A stretch of 15,333 nucleotides of DNA from Alphaproteobacteria bacterium (GTDB taxonomy: Bacteria > Pseudomonadota > Alphaproteobacteria > UBA2136 > UBA6156): the NCBI GenBank assembly GCA_027489415.1, contig JAIXZU010000100.1, forward strand, positions 1-15,333, read 5' to 3'. Shown piece by piece: positions 1 to 8,221 of the stretch (within the stretch, counting starts at the first letter, position 1; each line of letters starts with the position of its first letter). The notes beneath the pieces are model-generated. The model was not told the origin of the DNA. It did no database searches and worked only from the letters and a program-made list of their open reading frames with translations. Both the position numbers and the translations under genes were made by a program.

Positions 1-218
1 AGCAGCGGCCCGGTGTTGGAAGGGCTCCACAGCAGCTGGCCACGGCCCAGCTTGGTGGGAAGCACCAGTTGGTCCCACAGGTGCCCCACAGGCCCCGGCA
101 CACGGCCTTCAGGTTTAATCTGCTCCACTTCCGGCATCAGCTTCAGCAGCTCCATCAAAACGCGCTGAACACCCGTCAGGTTGGCGTTCAAAATACGGGT
201 GTTGCAAATCACATTCAT
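1..218 (-). CDS. Glycosyltransferase family 4-like protein, N-terminal part (cut by window edge)
   Basis: An open frame starts at ATG 218-216 and runs off the left edge after 72 codons. It begins MNVICNTRILNANLTGVQRV, followed by a helix rich in Leu and then motifs LWDQLVLP and LLWSPSNTGPL. The pattern of a 'TGVQR' loop, a 'LW-Q--LP' segment and 'SP-N-GPL' is typical of the N-terminal Rossmann domain of GT4-type glycosyltransferases acting on polysaccharide repeat units. The catalytic C-terminal half lies outside the window. The start lies 2 nt after the stop of the upstream GT4 fusion, so the two are almost certainly co-transcribed and translationally coupled. The upstream ribosome site is weak. 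The donor and acceptor sugars cannot be deduced. Family is fairly sure, specificity unknown. Confidence 0.8.
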   Translation of the reverse strand, partial: MNVICNTRILNANLTGVQRVLMELLKLMPEVEQIKPEGRVPGPVGHLWDQLVLPTKLGRGQLLWSPSNTGPL

Positions 219-220
219 GG

Positions 221-2710
221 CTATTGTCCGGTTCTCTGAATATTATCGCGCATCACTCGCTCATAGGCGGCAAGCGTATCTTCAGCCTTGTAGGCTCCTG
301 CTTTGTCAGTAACCTGTTTACGCCAGCGTTGCAATAAATCAGGCTCCCGCAAAATACGCTCCATGGCCTCACGCCATGCCGCAACGTCACCTGCGGGCAA
401 CAATAGTCCGGTCACACCGTCCTCAATCTGTTCGGGAATCCCCCCCACTTCAGAACCAATCACCGGCGTCCCAAGGCAAAGGGACTGTATCACGCTGCGG
501 CTATAGTTCTCGGGCCATATGGAAGGCACACACATCACCTCGGCCTCGGTTACATGGCGTAATACGGTGTCGGAGGTCACAAATCCGCCGAAAGTTACCC
601 ACGGTAAGTGCCCGAAATCACGCCGCAGCTCCTCCTCCTGGTCACCCTTGCCCAGAATGGTCAAATGGAAGTTATTCAGCTCCTTGGGCAGGCTGTGTAA
701 GGCATCCATCAGCACCCGTATCCCCTTGGAAGGCGTCAGCCGTCCGGCGTACAGTATCCGCACTTTACCATCCTTGGCCGGCTTGTACGGCGGCAGGGGG
801 GGCAGGTCGTCAGGCATGTTTTTAATCACGAAGTTACGCGCTTTGGCCACGTTGGGCAGGTAACCTGCCACACGGCGCAGGTTGGCGGCGGAAGGGGATA
901 TAAAGCTCAACCGCTCCACCAAACCCACTTGCTGGTTCTTCACCTTGCTGCTGCACGCACACATGGTGCACAGGCCGTCGCACTGCTGCCCGCGCTTGAA
1001 CATCGTGGTCTTGATGCACGCCAGCCCAATGTCATGCAGCACATACGTCACCGGCAGGTCGCGGCGCCCAAGCTCACGGAACATATTGTACCCAAGCCCC
1101 ATCAGGGAATGCGCCAGAATATGGTCAGGCTTCACCTCGTCCAGCACACCCGCCAGCAGGCGCTCATTACGGCGGTCAAACATGTTCTGCAGGTGCCACA
1201 GCGGCTTTTGCCAGGGCTTGGCCTCGGTGTGCTTGTAAAGGGTGTAAGCCCGGGGGAAACGCACTCGGTAAAGCCGGAAACCATGCTCCGTCATGCCATT
1301 CCGCAGTTCGTCCTCACCATCTTCGGCCATGGTCATCACGGTCACGTCATGGCCACGCTTCACAAAGTGGCGGGCCATGTCGTAGGCGCAAATTTCAGCC
1401 CCCCCAAACACATGCGGCGGGAAGATGGGGGACATTATCAACATCTTCATCGGCGGCACGGGCTTGTCATCAATCGCAACCGGCGCGGCAGGGGCCCGCA
1501 ACTCGTCCACTAGCGCTTCATAACTCGCGGCAATCCCGTCAGCACTGTATTCGCGGGCAAAGGCCTCGGCGTTGCGGCGCCACGTCTTGGTCAGCATGGT
1601 TTTGTCACTCAGCGCCTCATCCAGCGCCTCACGCCATGCATCCACATCGCCCGGGGGCAGCAACCGGCCAGTCTTGCCATCTTCCACCAGTTCGGGAATC
1701 CCCCCGACGTTGGAACCAAACACCGGCGTCCCCGCACACAGCGCCTGCACAATCCCGCGCCCGAAGGTTTCCGGCCAAATGGAAGGCATGCAGTAAAGCT
1801 CACTCTGGCTAATCGCCTCCGCCACCACACTGCGGTCCACAAATCCGGCAAACGTCACCCACGGCTTGTCACCAAACTCGGCCTTCAATGCGGCCTCATG
1901 CTCGCCTTGGCCATACAGGGTCACATGGAAATCATGCTTATCCGCCAGCGGCACCAGCGCCCGCAGCAGCACATCCACGCCCTTGGTGGGGTGCAAGCGC
2001 CCCGCCAGCATGATGCGTACCGTCCCCTTCGGGTGCGCCTTGTAAGCGGGCAGGGGCGGCATCTCATCCAGCAAATTCCGAATCACACGCCCCGGCCGCC
2101 GTGCCGCCTCCGGCACAAATTTCTGCACCCGCTCAAGGTTCGCGCGGGACGGCGACACAAACGCCAACCGGTTCATATCTCGCAAGAAGTGGTTTTTCAC
2201 CTTCGTGGTGCAGTCACACGCTTTACACTGGCCCTTACACTCACCTTCCTCGGTAAACATCGTGGTCTTAATGCAAGCCAACCCCAAATCATGCAGGAAG
2301 TACGTCACGCTCACGTCCTTGTGGCGCCCCAGCTCTTCCAGCAGGTTGTAACCAAGGCCGGTAATCAAATGGATGTTCACATGCTCCGGCCGCACCATCG
2401 CCAGCACTTTCCGGAAAATTCGCTTGCTGCGCCAATCCGCATAATCCTGCAGGTGCCACACGGGCTTTTGCCATTTGGCCAGCTTGCGGTAGCCAAACAG
2501 CGTCTCCGCCCGCGGGAATTTCACCCGGAACAACCGGAAGCCCTCCGTCATCGTCTCGCCCCACACCTCAGCCTCACCGGTGTTGCACATGGTCAGCACA
2601 CTCACCTTATGGCCACGCTTGGCCAGCAGGCAGCACAGGTTGTACGTGGAAACCTCGGCCCCACCCATCACATGGGGCGGGAAAGTGCTCGCCAAAACCA
2701 AAATACGCAT
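221..2710 (-). CDS. Double-domain GT4 glycosyltransferase (in-frame tandem duplication)
   Basis: This 829-residue cytoplasmic protein is about twice the usual GT4 length and is two full copies of one enzyme: residues 1-405 and 421-829, joined by a Pro/Ala/Asp-rich linker. Each copy opens with a GT-B loop (FPPHVMGGAE; FPPHVFGGAE) and carries LHD-GLACIKTTMF. Each then has a C-x3-C-x2-C-x-C cluster (158-167; 577-586), the nucleotide-binding AGRL-P-KG motif (Lys243; Lys662) and the acidic-loop motif PSIWPE. About half of aligned residues match by eye. In both copies the second Glu of the EX7E motif is Gln (322; 742). The second copy starts Met-Lys-Met at 421, like an old start codon, but no ribosome site precedes it. 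ATG 2710 lies 2 nt after the flippase stop, with AAAGGGG upstream. It likely transfers one or two sugars onto the lipid-linked unit; whether both halves are active is unknown. Confidence 0.92.
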   Translation of the reverse strand: MRILVLASTFPPHVMGGAEVSTYNLCCLLAKRGHKVSVLTMCNTGEAEVWGETMTEGFRLFRVKFPRAETLFGYRKLAKWQKPVWHLQDYADWRSKRIFRKVLAMVRPEHVNIHLITGLGYNLLEELGRHKDVSVTYFLHDLGLACIKTTMFTEEGECKGQCKACDCTTKVKNHFLRDMNRLAFVSPSRANLERVQKFVPEAARRPGRVIRNLLDEMPPLPAYKAHPKGTVRIMLAGRLHPTKGVDVLLRALVPLADKHDFHVTLYGQGEHEAALKAEFGDKPWVTFAGFVDRSVVAEAISQSELYCMPSIWPETFGRGIVQALCAGTPVFGSNVGGIPELVEDGKTGRLLPPGDVDAWREALDEALSDKTMLTKTWRRNAEAFAREYSADGIAASYEALVDELRAPAAPVAIDDKPVPPMKMLIMSPIFPPHVFGGAEICAYDMARHFVKRGHDVTVMTMAEDGEDELRNGMTEHGFRLYRVRFPRAYTLYKHTEAKPWQKPLWHLQNMFDRRNERLLAGVLDEVKPDHILAHSLMGLGYNMFRELGRRDLPVTYVLHDIGLACIKTTMFKRGQQCDGLCTMCACSSKVKNQQVGLVERLSFISPSAANLRRVAGYLPNVAKARNFVIKNMPDDLPPLPPYKPAKDGKVRILYAGRLTPSKGIRVLMDALHSLPKELNNFHLTILGKGDQEEELRRDFGHLPWVTFGGFVTSDTVLRHVTEAEVMCVPSIWPENYSRSVIQSLCLGTPVIGSEVGGIPEQIEDGVTGLLLPAGDVAAWREAMERILREPDLLQRWRKQVTDKAGAYKAEDTLAAYERVMRDNIQRTGQ
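233..2710 (-). repeat. Coding-level tandem duplication inside the GT4 fusion gene
   Basis: The gene consists of two direct copies, about 2710-1496 and about 1450-233. Similarity is visible in the DNA as well as the protein: the segment encoding the LHD-GLACIKTTMF block reads almost the same near 1006-1050 and 2259-2303. Third positions have diverged, so the duplication is not very recent, but it is much closer than two unrelated GT4 genes would be. The stretch between the copies encodes a short low-complexity linker. Confidence 0.8.
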
Positions 2711-2712
2711 GC

Positions 2713-4017
2713 CTAAACCCCTTTTGTCATATTACGTTCGGCACGGAGTGCCCCAATCCGGATAACCCCCACCCGCGCCAGCAACACCCCTGCCTGCGTC
2801 ACAACCGCCGCCAGTGCCGCACCATAAATGCCAAGCACGGGCATCAGCAACAGGTTGCTCAATACAGTCATGGGAAGGATAGCCACATTCGTCGCTACAA
2901 GGGAAACATCCCTCCCGTTCGCATAAAGGAAATTCCCCAGCAAATCGAACCCGGTCCGTATCAGCAGCGCAATCATCAGTATCCACAGCACCGGCACAAA
3001 CTCCTCTGCCAGCGGCCGCTCAAGGTAAGGCAGAAGGAGGGGGAACACCACACCCGCCCCCGCACCCAACCCCACGGCCATCCCAAGGCTGCCGAAGGTC
3101 ATTTTCCGGAACACCGCCTTGAACCCAGCCTCATCTCCCTTATGCCGGGCTTCAATCAGGTGAGGACGGTTAATCTGCAGCGTCCCCGTGTTCACAAGGT
3201 TGTAAACCGCGTTGCTGATGGACCAAAACAGCACATAAACCCCCGTAGCCTGCAACCCAAGGAAACCCGTAATCAGGTACCGGTCGGCATACTGCCCGCT
3301 GCCGTTGGAGATATCACTAAGCAGGAATTTCATACTCCGCGGTGCATATCGCCCAAACCACGCATGGGTCTCGCGCCAGTTGGCATGGCTGTGCGCAAAC
3401 CACGGCCAGTCACGCGTCGCCCATGCAAACCCGCTACCGGAAATCACCAGCGCCACGAACCAGAACCCCATCAGCAACGGTATCCCCGCAATCTGCGGCA
3501 CAAGGTAAGCTAGCGGAATATAAACAAACATCCACCCACCGGCACGGATAAAAAACAGCACATTCGCCAGCAACGGCCGCTTGCGGTTAATTAGTACGGT
3601 GAAGGAATCATTATTCGCATGCTCAAACACCGTCAGCAGCAGGGTGCCAAGGCTCAGCCACAGGTGGTCGGTGTAAACCCCCACACCAATCGCTACCGGT
3701 AACAAAATCGCCCCATAAAACGCCGCCATCACACGGGCGTAGTGGCGCATACTGCCCGTCAGTTCGGGCAGGGTTTGCGTCACCATGTCGCGGGCAATCA
3801 GGGAAATCAGCCCCAGCGAAGCCATCATCGGCAACACAATCGTCACCCCAGCAATCAGGCCGTACACCCCCAGCGCCTCAAACCCCAACTGGTGGGCAAT
3901 AAACAAGGTCAGCAGGAATTTAACCCCCAGCGTCGTAAAGCGCATGCCGGCAATTAGCATGGGGGTCTTAATGTCGCCCCGTAATACTTTCGCCCACAGG
4001 GTTTTCAGTTGCCTCAT
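2713..4017 (-). CDS. Wzx-like polysaccharide flippase (MOP superfamily)
   Basis: This 434-residue, very hydrophobic protein has roughly twelve predicted membrane helices separated by short polar loops, the layout of oligosaccharide flippases. The N-terminal part (RFTTLGVKFLLTLFIAHQLG followed by a GVYGLIAG segment) matches the first helices of the Wzx/RfbX type. The final helices are followed by a short basic tail (RAERNMTKGV). Its role would be to flip the undecaprenyl-linked repeat unit to the periplasmic side of the inner membrane for the Wzy-type protein encoded divergently. Its ATG overlaps the stop of the upstream GT4 gene by 4 nt (ATGA at 4017-4014), and its own stop lies 2 nt before the GT4 fusion, showing tight coupling. 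Assignment rests on topology and context; sequence conservation in this family is low. Confidence 0.85.
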   Translation of the reverse strand: MRQLKTLWAKVLRGDIKTPMLIAGMRFTTLGVKFLLTLFIAHQLGFEALGVYGLIAGVTIVLPMMASLGLISLIARDMVTQTLPELTGSMRHYARVMAAFYGAILLPVAIGVGVYTDHLWLSLGTLLLTVFEHANNDSFTVLINRKRPLLANVLFFIRAGGWMFVYIPLAYLVPQIAGIPLLMGFWFVALVISGSGFAWATRDWPWFAHSHANWRETHAWFGRYAPRSMKFLLSDISNGSGQYADRYLITGFLGLQATGVYVLFWSISNAVYNLVNTGTLQINRPHLIEARHKGDEAGFKAVFRKMTFGSLGMAVGLGAGAGVVFPLLLPYLERPLAEEFVPVLWILMIALLIRTGFDLLGNFLYANGRDVSLVATNVAILPMTVLSNLLLMPVLGIYGAALAAVVTQAGVLLARVGVIRIGALRAERNMTKGV

Positions 4018-5114
4018 GCGCGGCCAGCGGCTTCGCGGGTTTTGGCAACGTACAGGTCACGGGTTTCAGCCACCATTTTCTCTATGGAGAACATCTTCTG
4101 CTGGTGCGCACGCGCCGCCTCACCCATCTTCTTCCAGTCTTTCGCGGGGGTGTCCACCAGCGCACGTACCAGCGCGTCCACGTCATCAAGGGGGAAGAGC
4201 TTCCCGCTCACACCGTCCACAACCAGTTCGGGAAGGGAGCAGCAATCCGTCGCTACCGCAGGCAAACCATAAGCTGCCGCCTCAGCCGCCACCAACCCGA
4301 AGGACTCCCACCGGGAAGGCATCACCAGCACATCCGCATGGGCAAAGTAAGGCACAAGCTGCACGGGCTTCAACCAGCCGGTGTAGGTCACGTTGGGCAG
4401 GGCAGGGGGCTTTTCGGTGGCGTGCACACCCTCACCTACGGCGGTCAGGTGGAAGTTTTTACCCTCAAGGCGGCGCATGGCTTCCACCAGCAGGTCGAAC
4501 CCTTTTTGCTCATCAAACCGGCCTACAAACAGCAGGTTAACCGGCCCTTCCTTGTACGGGTTCGCGGTGGTACGGGCCTGCGGGGCTGCCACACCATGTA
4601 AAATCAGGTGCATTTTGGCGGGGTTCAGGCCACGGGCCAAACCTTCGTTCAACTCGTAGCGGCTGTTGCACACCACCACGGTGGCCAGCGGCATCAGCAG
4701 GCGCTCAACCAGCGCAAACAAGCTCTTTTTGGCTTCGGAACCCTTCATCAGGAACGCCCACGCATGCGGGGTGTAAATCACCACGGGGCGGTAGAAGGGC
4801 AGCATCGGCAGCAACGCCAGCCGCCCCAGCACACCGGCAAAGGTGCTATGGAGGTGTATCACATCAGGCTTGAAACTTAGCACATCGCGCGTAAACGCGA
4901 ACATAAAGCGCAGGAACGAAACCGGCTCGCGCCCCTTGCGCTCAAACGTCGTCACTTGGGCACGGTCGCTGCCGCGTAACTCTGCGGACTGGTTCGCGGG
5001 CACCAAAAACCGCACGCGGTCTTCGCCCATGGCCTCGTTCTGGGCCACGGCCAGTTGGCTCATTACCGTGGCAATGCCACCTTTAATTGTCTCGGCCGCG
5101 TGGTAAATTCTCAT
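4014..5114 (-). CDS. GT4 family glycosyltransferase
   Basis: This 366-residue cytoplasmic or membrane-associated glycosyltransferase has the two GT-B Rossmann domains. The N-terminal domain has KGGIATVM near residue 11, PDVIHLHS (83-90) and YTPHAW (114-119). The C-terminal domain has LLFVGRFDEQKG (194-205, Arg199 and Lys204) and an intact EX7E motif (Glu270 and Glu278, in PSRWESFGLVAAE). I chose ATG 5114 because the protein from there begins MRIYHAAETIKGG, a normal GT4 start. The frame is open upstream to a TTG at 5165, but those 17 residues fit no GT4 start. There is no strong ribosome site. A 78-nt gap separates it from the phosphatase, the longest gap in this part of the operon. It overlaps the flippase by 4 nt. 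It probably adds one sugar to the repeat unit; donor unknown. Confidence 0.9.
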   Translation of the reverse strand: MRIYHAAETIKGGIATVMSQLAVAQNEAMGEDRVRFLVPANQSAELRGSDRAQVTTFERKGREPVSFLRFMFAFTRDVLSFKPDVIHLHSTFAGVLGRLALLPMLPFYRPVVIYTPHAWAFLMKGSEAKKSLFALVERLLMPLATVVVCNSRYELNEGLARGLNPAKMHLILHGVAAPQARTTANPYKEGPVNLLFVGRFDEQKGFDLLVEAMRRLEGKNFHLTAVGEGVHATEKPPALPNVTYTGWLKPVQLVPYFAHADVLVMPSRWESFGLVAAEAAAYGLPAVATDCCSLPELVVDGVSGKLFPLDDVDALVRALVDTPAKDWKKMGEAARAHQQKMFSIEKMVAETRDLYVAKTREAAGRA

Positions 5115-5192
5115 GTCTTGATGGGTATCCGAATAAGCTGTTTGTTGCAAGGAAAACCGCGCCAAAGCACGGCATACAGTGTTGAATTGTAA

Positions 5193-5969
5193 CTAGATTG
5201 TTGCCTGAATCACCTCAACACTGTCACCCTCAAGCCGCACGGCGGTCAACGTTCCGCTCTGGAAGGCACCGGTATCAATCCCGATACGGTCAGCCTCCAC
5301 CATCGGCTCAGGCAGTATCGTGTGGCCGAAAACCACGCGGTAGGGCAGGTCATGCGCCCGCCCCATGAAATCATCCCGGATGAATATCAGGTCGCTCGGC
5401 AGCTGTTTTTCTAACGGAATCCCCCGCCGCACACCGGCATGCACAAACGCATAGTCACCCACCACATGGTACAGGGTAGTGGCCTCGTAAAAGGCTTTGT
5501 GGCCGGTCTCTTCCAGCGCGTGGGCCAGTTCAGTGGCAAGGGCTTCGGGGCCGCGCGCCCCTTTGGTGCCGTACAGGGGCACACCGTAACTCTCCAGCGC
5601 CTGTATTCCCCCCCACGCCAGCCATTCGGCCCTTAGCTGCGGCTCAACCAGAAAATCCAGCATCGCCTGCTCATGGTTCCCGCGTAAAAACACGGTGGTC
5701 CAGCTGTCCGGAATAGCCTTGCGCAGGGTGTCAATCACGCCCTTGCTGTCCGGCCCGCGGTCAATGTAGTCACCAATGAACACCAGCGTCACCTTGCCGG
5801 TAAACGCCTTGGCATCCTGTACCAGCATCTTCAAAAGCATCGTCAACAGGTCGTTGCGGCCATGAATGTCGCCAATGGCGTACACCCGCTCACCTGCGGG
5901 CACGCTGGCAACAGGGCGCCGCTCTTCCAAGCGGCGCCCTGTCATCAATCCGGAGAGAAACCCGAACAT
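5193..5969 (-). CDS. PPP-family metallophosphatase (Ser/Thr phosphatase-like)
   Basis: This 258-residue cytoplasmic protein carries the full PPP metallophosphoesterase signature: GDIHGR (33-38), GDYIDRG (66-72), RGNHE (96-100), a histidine in FVHAG (175-179) and FGHT (214-217). All residues expected to bind the two metals are present, so it should be active. Bacterial relatives dephosphorylate proteins or split dinucleotide polyphosphates. It starts 10 nt after the stop of the tyrosine-kinase gene, with AGGA just upstream, which suggests it removes phosphate from the Wzc-like tail or another EPS protein. The usual partner of such kinases is a low-molecular-weight Tyr phosphatase or a PHP-type phosphatase, and neither is present here. 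Codons 10-20 form a perfect 12-bp inverted repeat. Family is certain, substrate is inference. Confidence 0.92.
   Translation of the reverse strand: MFGFLSGLMTGRRLEERRPVASVPAGERVYAIGDIHGRNDLLTMLLKMLVQDAKAFTGKVTLVFIGDYIDRGPDSKGVIDTLRKAIPDSWTTVFLRGNHEQAMLDFLVEPQLRAEWLAWGGIQALESYGVPLYGTKGARGPEALATELAHALEETGHKAFYEATTLYHVVGDYAFVHAGVRRGIPLEKQLPSDLIFIRDDFMGRAHDLPYRVVFGHTILPEPMVEADRIGIDTGAFQSGTLTAVRLEGDSVEVIQATI
5911..5942 (-). other. Perfect 12-bp inverted repeat in the phosphatase 5' coding region
   Basis: ACAGGGCGCCGC (5911-5922) and GCGGCGCCCTGT (5931-5942) are exact reverse complements around an 8-nt loop. In the minus-strand mRNA the hairpin starts 27 nt after the first base of the start codon and covers codons 10 to 20 (TGRRLEERRPV). 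It is very GC-rich and no T-run follows, so it is not a standard intrinsic terminator. It may slow translation, pause polymerase or stabilise an mRNA end between kinase and phosphatase. It may also be a chance product of Arg-rich coding. Confidence 0.7.
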
Positions 5970-5979
5970 CTATCCTAAC

Positions 5980-8184
5980 CTACTCGGAGTAATACCCCTT
6001 GTACTTGCCATGGTAGTAGCCGTACTCACCGTGGGTGTAGGTCGTTTGCTTATCAAGGTCCACACGGGTCATCACGCAACCGGCAAGGGGGGCGTGGCAG
6101 GCCTTGAGCATCTTGATGGCATTCGCCGCCAGCGCGCGCGGCGTGCTGCCCCAGCGCACCATGAACAACATGGAGTCACTCATGCTCGCCAGCGTCACCG
6201 CGTCGGAAACAGCCATCACCGGCGGGCTGTCAATCACGATAAGGTCATAAGTCTTACGCCATTCGGTCAGCAGCTCGGTCATTTTCGGGGTGCTGAGAAG
6301 CTCTTGCGTGAACTTGGTGTTGGCAAGGCTCGGCAGCACATGCAGGTCGGTCACGGGCAGCTTCACAAGGGCGTCTTTGTACTTAACGCTGCCGTTCAGC
6401 ACGTCGGCCAGTCCAACCTTGGGCTTCAGCTTCAGCTGGCGCGCAAGGCTCGGGCGGCGCATGTCACCGTCAATCAGCAGCACTTTGCTGCCACCCACGG
6501 CGGCCAGCTGGGCCATGCTCAGGGCAAACAGGCTCTTACCTTCTTCAGGCACGCTGCTGCTCACCACCACAACCTGGTCGCTGCTGTCGGGGTTGATGAA
6601 CTTCATCGACGTCCGTACCGCCCTCACACCCTCTGTAAAGGCGCCATTGGGCTTATCGAGCACGAAGTTGGCCACATCCTTCACATCATCATCCAACTCA
6701 CCCAGCAGCCCGAGGAGGGGGGTATCAAGCTCTTCTTCCACCTGTGCACTGGTACGGAAACCGGCATCCAGCAGCTCAAGCAGCAGCATCAGGCCAAAGC
6801 CAAGGCCCAAACCAAGCACAATCGCCATGAAGATAACAAGCTTCTTGCGGGGGGAGCTCGGCTGTAACGGCACTTCCGCCGCGGAAATCACACGCGCGTC
6901 GGACTGTACGAAGTTCATCTGCGCCAGCTCTTTGCTACGGTTCAGGAAGTTCTCGTACAGGCTCTTTTCAGCCGCAGCCTGGCGCTCCAGCTCGGCCAGC
7001 TGCACACTCGCATCGCTGGTGGTGCTGGTCTTGGCCGTCATGGCGTCAAGCTGGTCTTGCAAGGTGTTCACACGGGCCTGTGCCACACCAACGTTGTTCT
7101 CAAGGCTACCTTGGATTTTATTAATTTCCTCGGAAATCTTACGCCGCAAGTCACCCAACTGGTTACGCACGGTCACCATACGCGGGTGGCGCTCACCGTA
7201 CTTGCTGGAAAGCTCGGCCATCTCACGGCGCACAGCAGTTTCCTGCTCACGCAGGCTACCAATCAGGGAGTTATTCAGCACTTCGGAAGCACTTTCAATC
7301 CCACGGCCGCTTTGCTGCATCTTGCGGGTCTGTTCGTACTTGGCTTGGGCTTCAGCAAGCTCGGTACGGGCCAGTATCAACTGGCTATTCAGCTCGCTCA
7401 ACTGTTGGTCGCTCAGCAGCACGCCGTTGGCAGCGGTCAGGCCGTGGGCTTCACGGAATTTCTCAACCGCAAGCTCACTGGCCTGAACACTCTTCTGCAT
7501 TTGGCTCAGGCGGCCGTTCATCCACTCGTTCGCACGGCGAATGGCCTCAAACTTGTCCTCCAGCTGGCTGTTCAGGTATTCCTGCGCAACGGTGTTGGCC
7601 ACTTTGGCGGCCTCTTGCGGGTCTTGGGCCTTGTAGCGCACCATGATGGAGTAACTGCGCGGCATCATGATAACCTCAAGGTTGCCCTGCAATTTGTTAA
7701 TCGCGAGGGACATCCGCGCCTCATACTCTTCCTTCTTCACCTCATCGGTCTTGATAGGCATGAACAGCATCGCGAACATCTGCTTAATTTGTCCGACAAT
7801 CCCCGGATTCTCCTCAACAGTCTCTTCCTTCAACGTGCCAAGGCTCTCAATCACCTTGCGCGCCAACTTGCGGGAGCTCAACACGTCAACCTCGGTCCGG
7901 ATGGCCGCATCATCGCCGCTCAGCCCGCTCACAACATCAGAAAGGTTGGTCACCTGCTGGGTACGGGTATTGATCTGCAACATCGTGACACCCGTATAAA
8001 CCGGCTTCATCACCATCAGCAGCAGGATGGCAAAGCCCACGCACAGCGCAACGCTGGCGGCCAGTACGGTCCAGCGGCGGCGTACCATGGAAAGGGTGTT
8101 GTTCATGCTCCACTCAATCCCTTGCAGGTGGCTGCGGGTGTTGGAAACAATGTCTCCCCAAACTGTCCGTGTTGGCGTGCTCAT
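5980..8184 (-). CDS. Wzc/ExoP-like polysaccharide co-polymerase with tyrosine autokinase domain
   Basis: This 734-residue inner-membrane protein joins a chain-length regulator to a BY-kinase. TM1 spans about 38-59. A periplasmic Wzz-type domain with long coiled coils (about 205-420) follows. The Pro-rich VPLQPSSP motif (438-445) precedes TM2 (448-470). The cytoplasmic kinase domain has Walker A (SVPEEGKS, 544-551), Walker A' (LLIDGDMRRP, 569-578) and Walker B (LIVIDSPP, 648-655). The C-terminus holds seven tyrosines (716, 721, 723, 724, 728, 731, 732), the usual autophosphorylation cluster. It controls polymer length and couples polymerisation to the outer-membrane exporter. ATG 8184 has AAAGGAAG about 8 nt upstream. 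A 163-nt gap with a hairpin separates it from the exporter gene; the phosphatase follows after 10 nt. Kinase and co-polymerase are fused in one chain, as in Proteobacteria rather than Firmicutes. Confidence 0.95.
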   Translation of the reverse strand: MSTPTRTVWGDIVSNTRSHLQGIEWSMNNTLSMVRRRWTVLAASVALCVGFAILLLMVMKPVYTGVTMLQINTRTQQVTNLSDVVSGLSGDDAAIRTEVDVLSSRKLARKVIESLGTLKEETVEENPGIVGQIKQMFAMLFMPIKTDEVKKEEYEARMSLAINKLQGNLEVIMMPRSYSIMVRYKAQDPQEAAKVANTVAQEYLNSQLEDKFEAIRRANEWMNGRLSQMQKSVQASELAVEKFREAHGLTAANGVLLSDQQLSELNSQLILARTELAEAQAKYEQTRKMQQSGRGIESASEVLNNSLIGSLREQETAVRREMAELSSKYGERHPRMVTVRNQLGDLRRKISEEINKIQGSLENNVGVAQARVNTLQDQLDAMTAKTSTTSDASVQLAELERQAAAEKSLYENFLNRSKELAQMNFVQSDARVISAAEVPLQPSSPRKKLVIFMAIVLGLGLGFGLMLLLELLDAGFRTSAQVEEELDTPLLGLLGELDDDVKDVANFVLDKPNGAFTEGVRAVRTSMKFINPDSSDQVVVVSSSVPEEGKSLFALSMAQLAAVGGSKVLLIDGDMRRPSLARQLKLKPKVGLADVLNGSVKYKDALVKLPVTDLHVLPSLANTKFTQELLSTPKMTELLTEWRKTYDLIVIDSPPVMAVSDAVTLASMSDSMLFMVRWGSTPRALAANAIKMLKACHAPLAGCVMTRVDLDKQTTYTHGEYGYYHGKYKGYYSE

Positions 8185-8221
8185 GCGCGGTCTTCCTTTT
8201 GTGTCGATAATCTCACCATCT

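Noticed and set aside
5115..5165. TTG at 5165 as start of the GT4 gene
   Set aside because: It adds 17 residues that match no GT4 N-terminus and has no ribosome site. ATG 5114 gives the normal family start.
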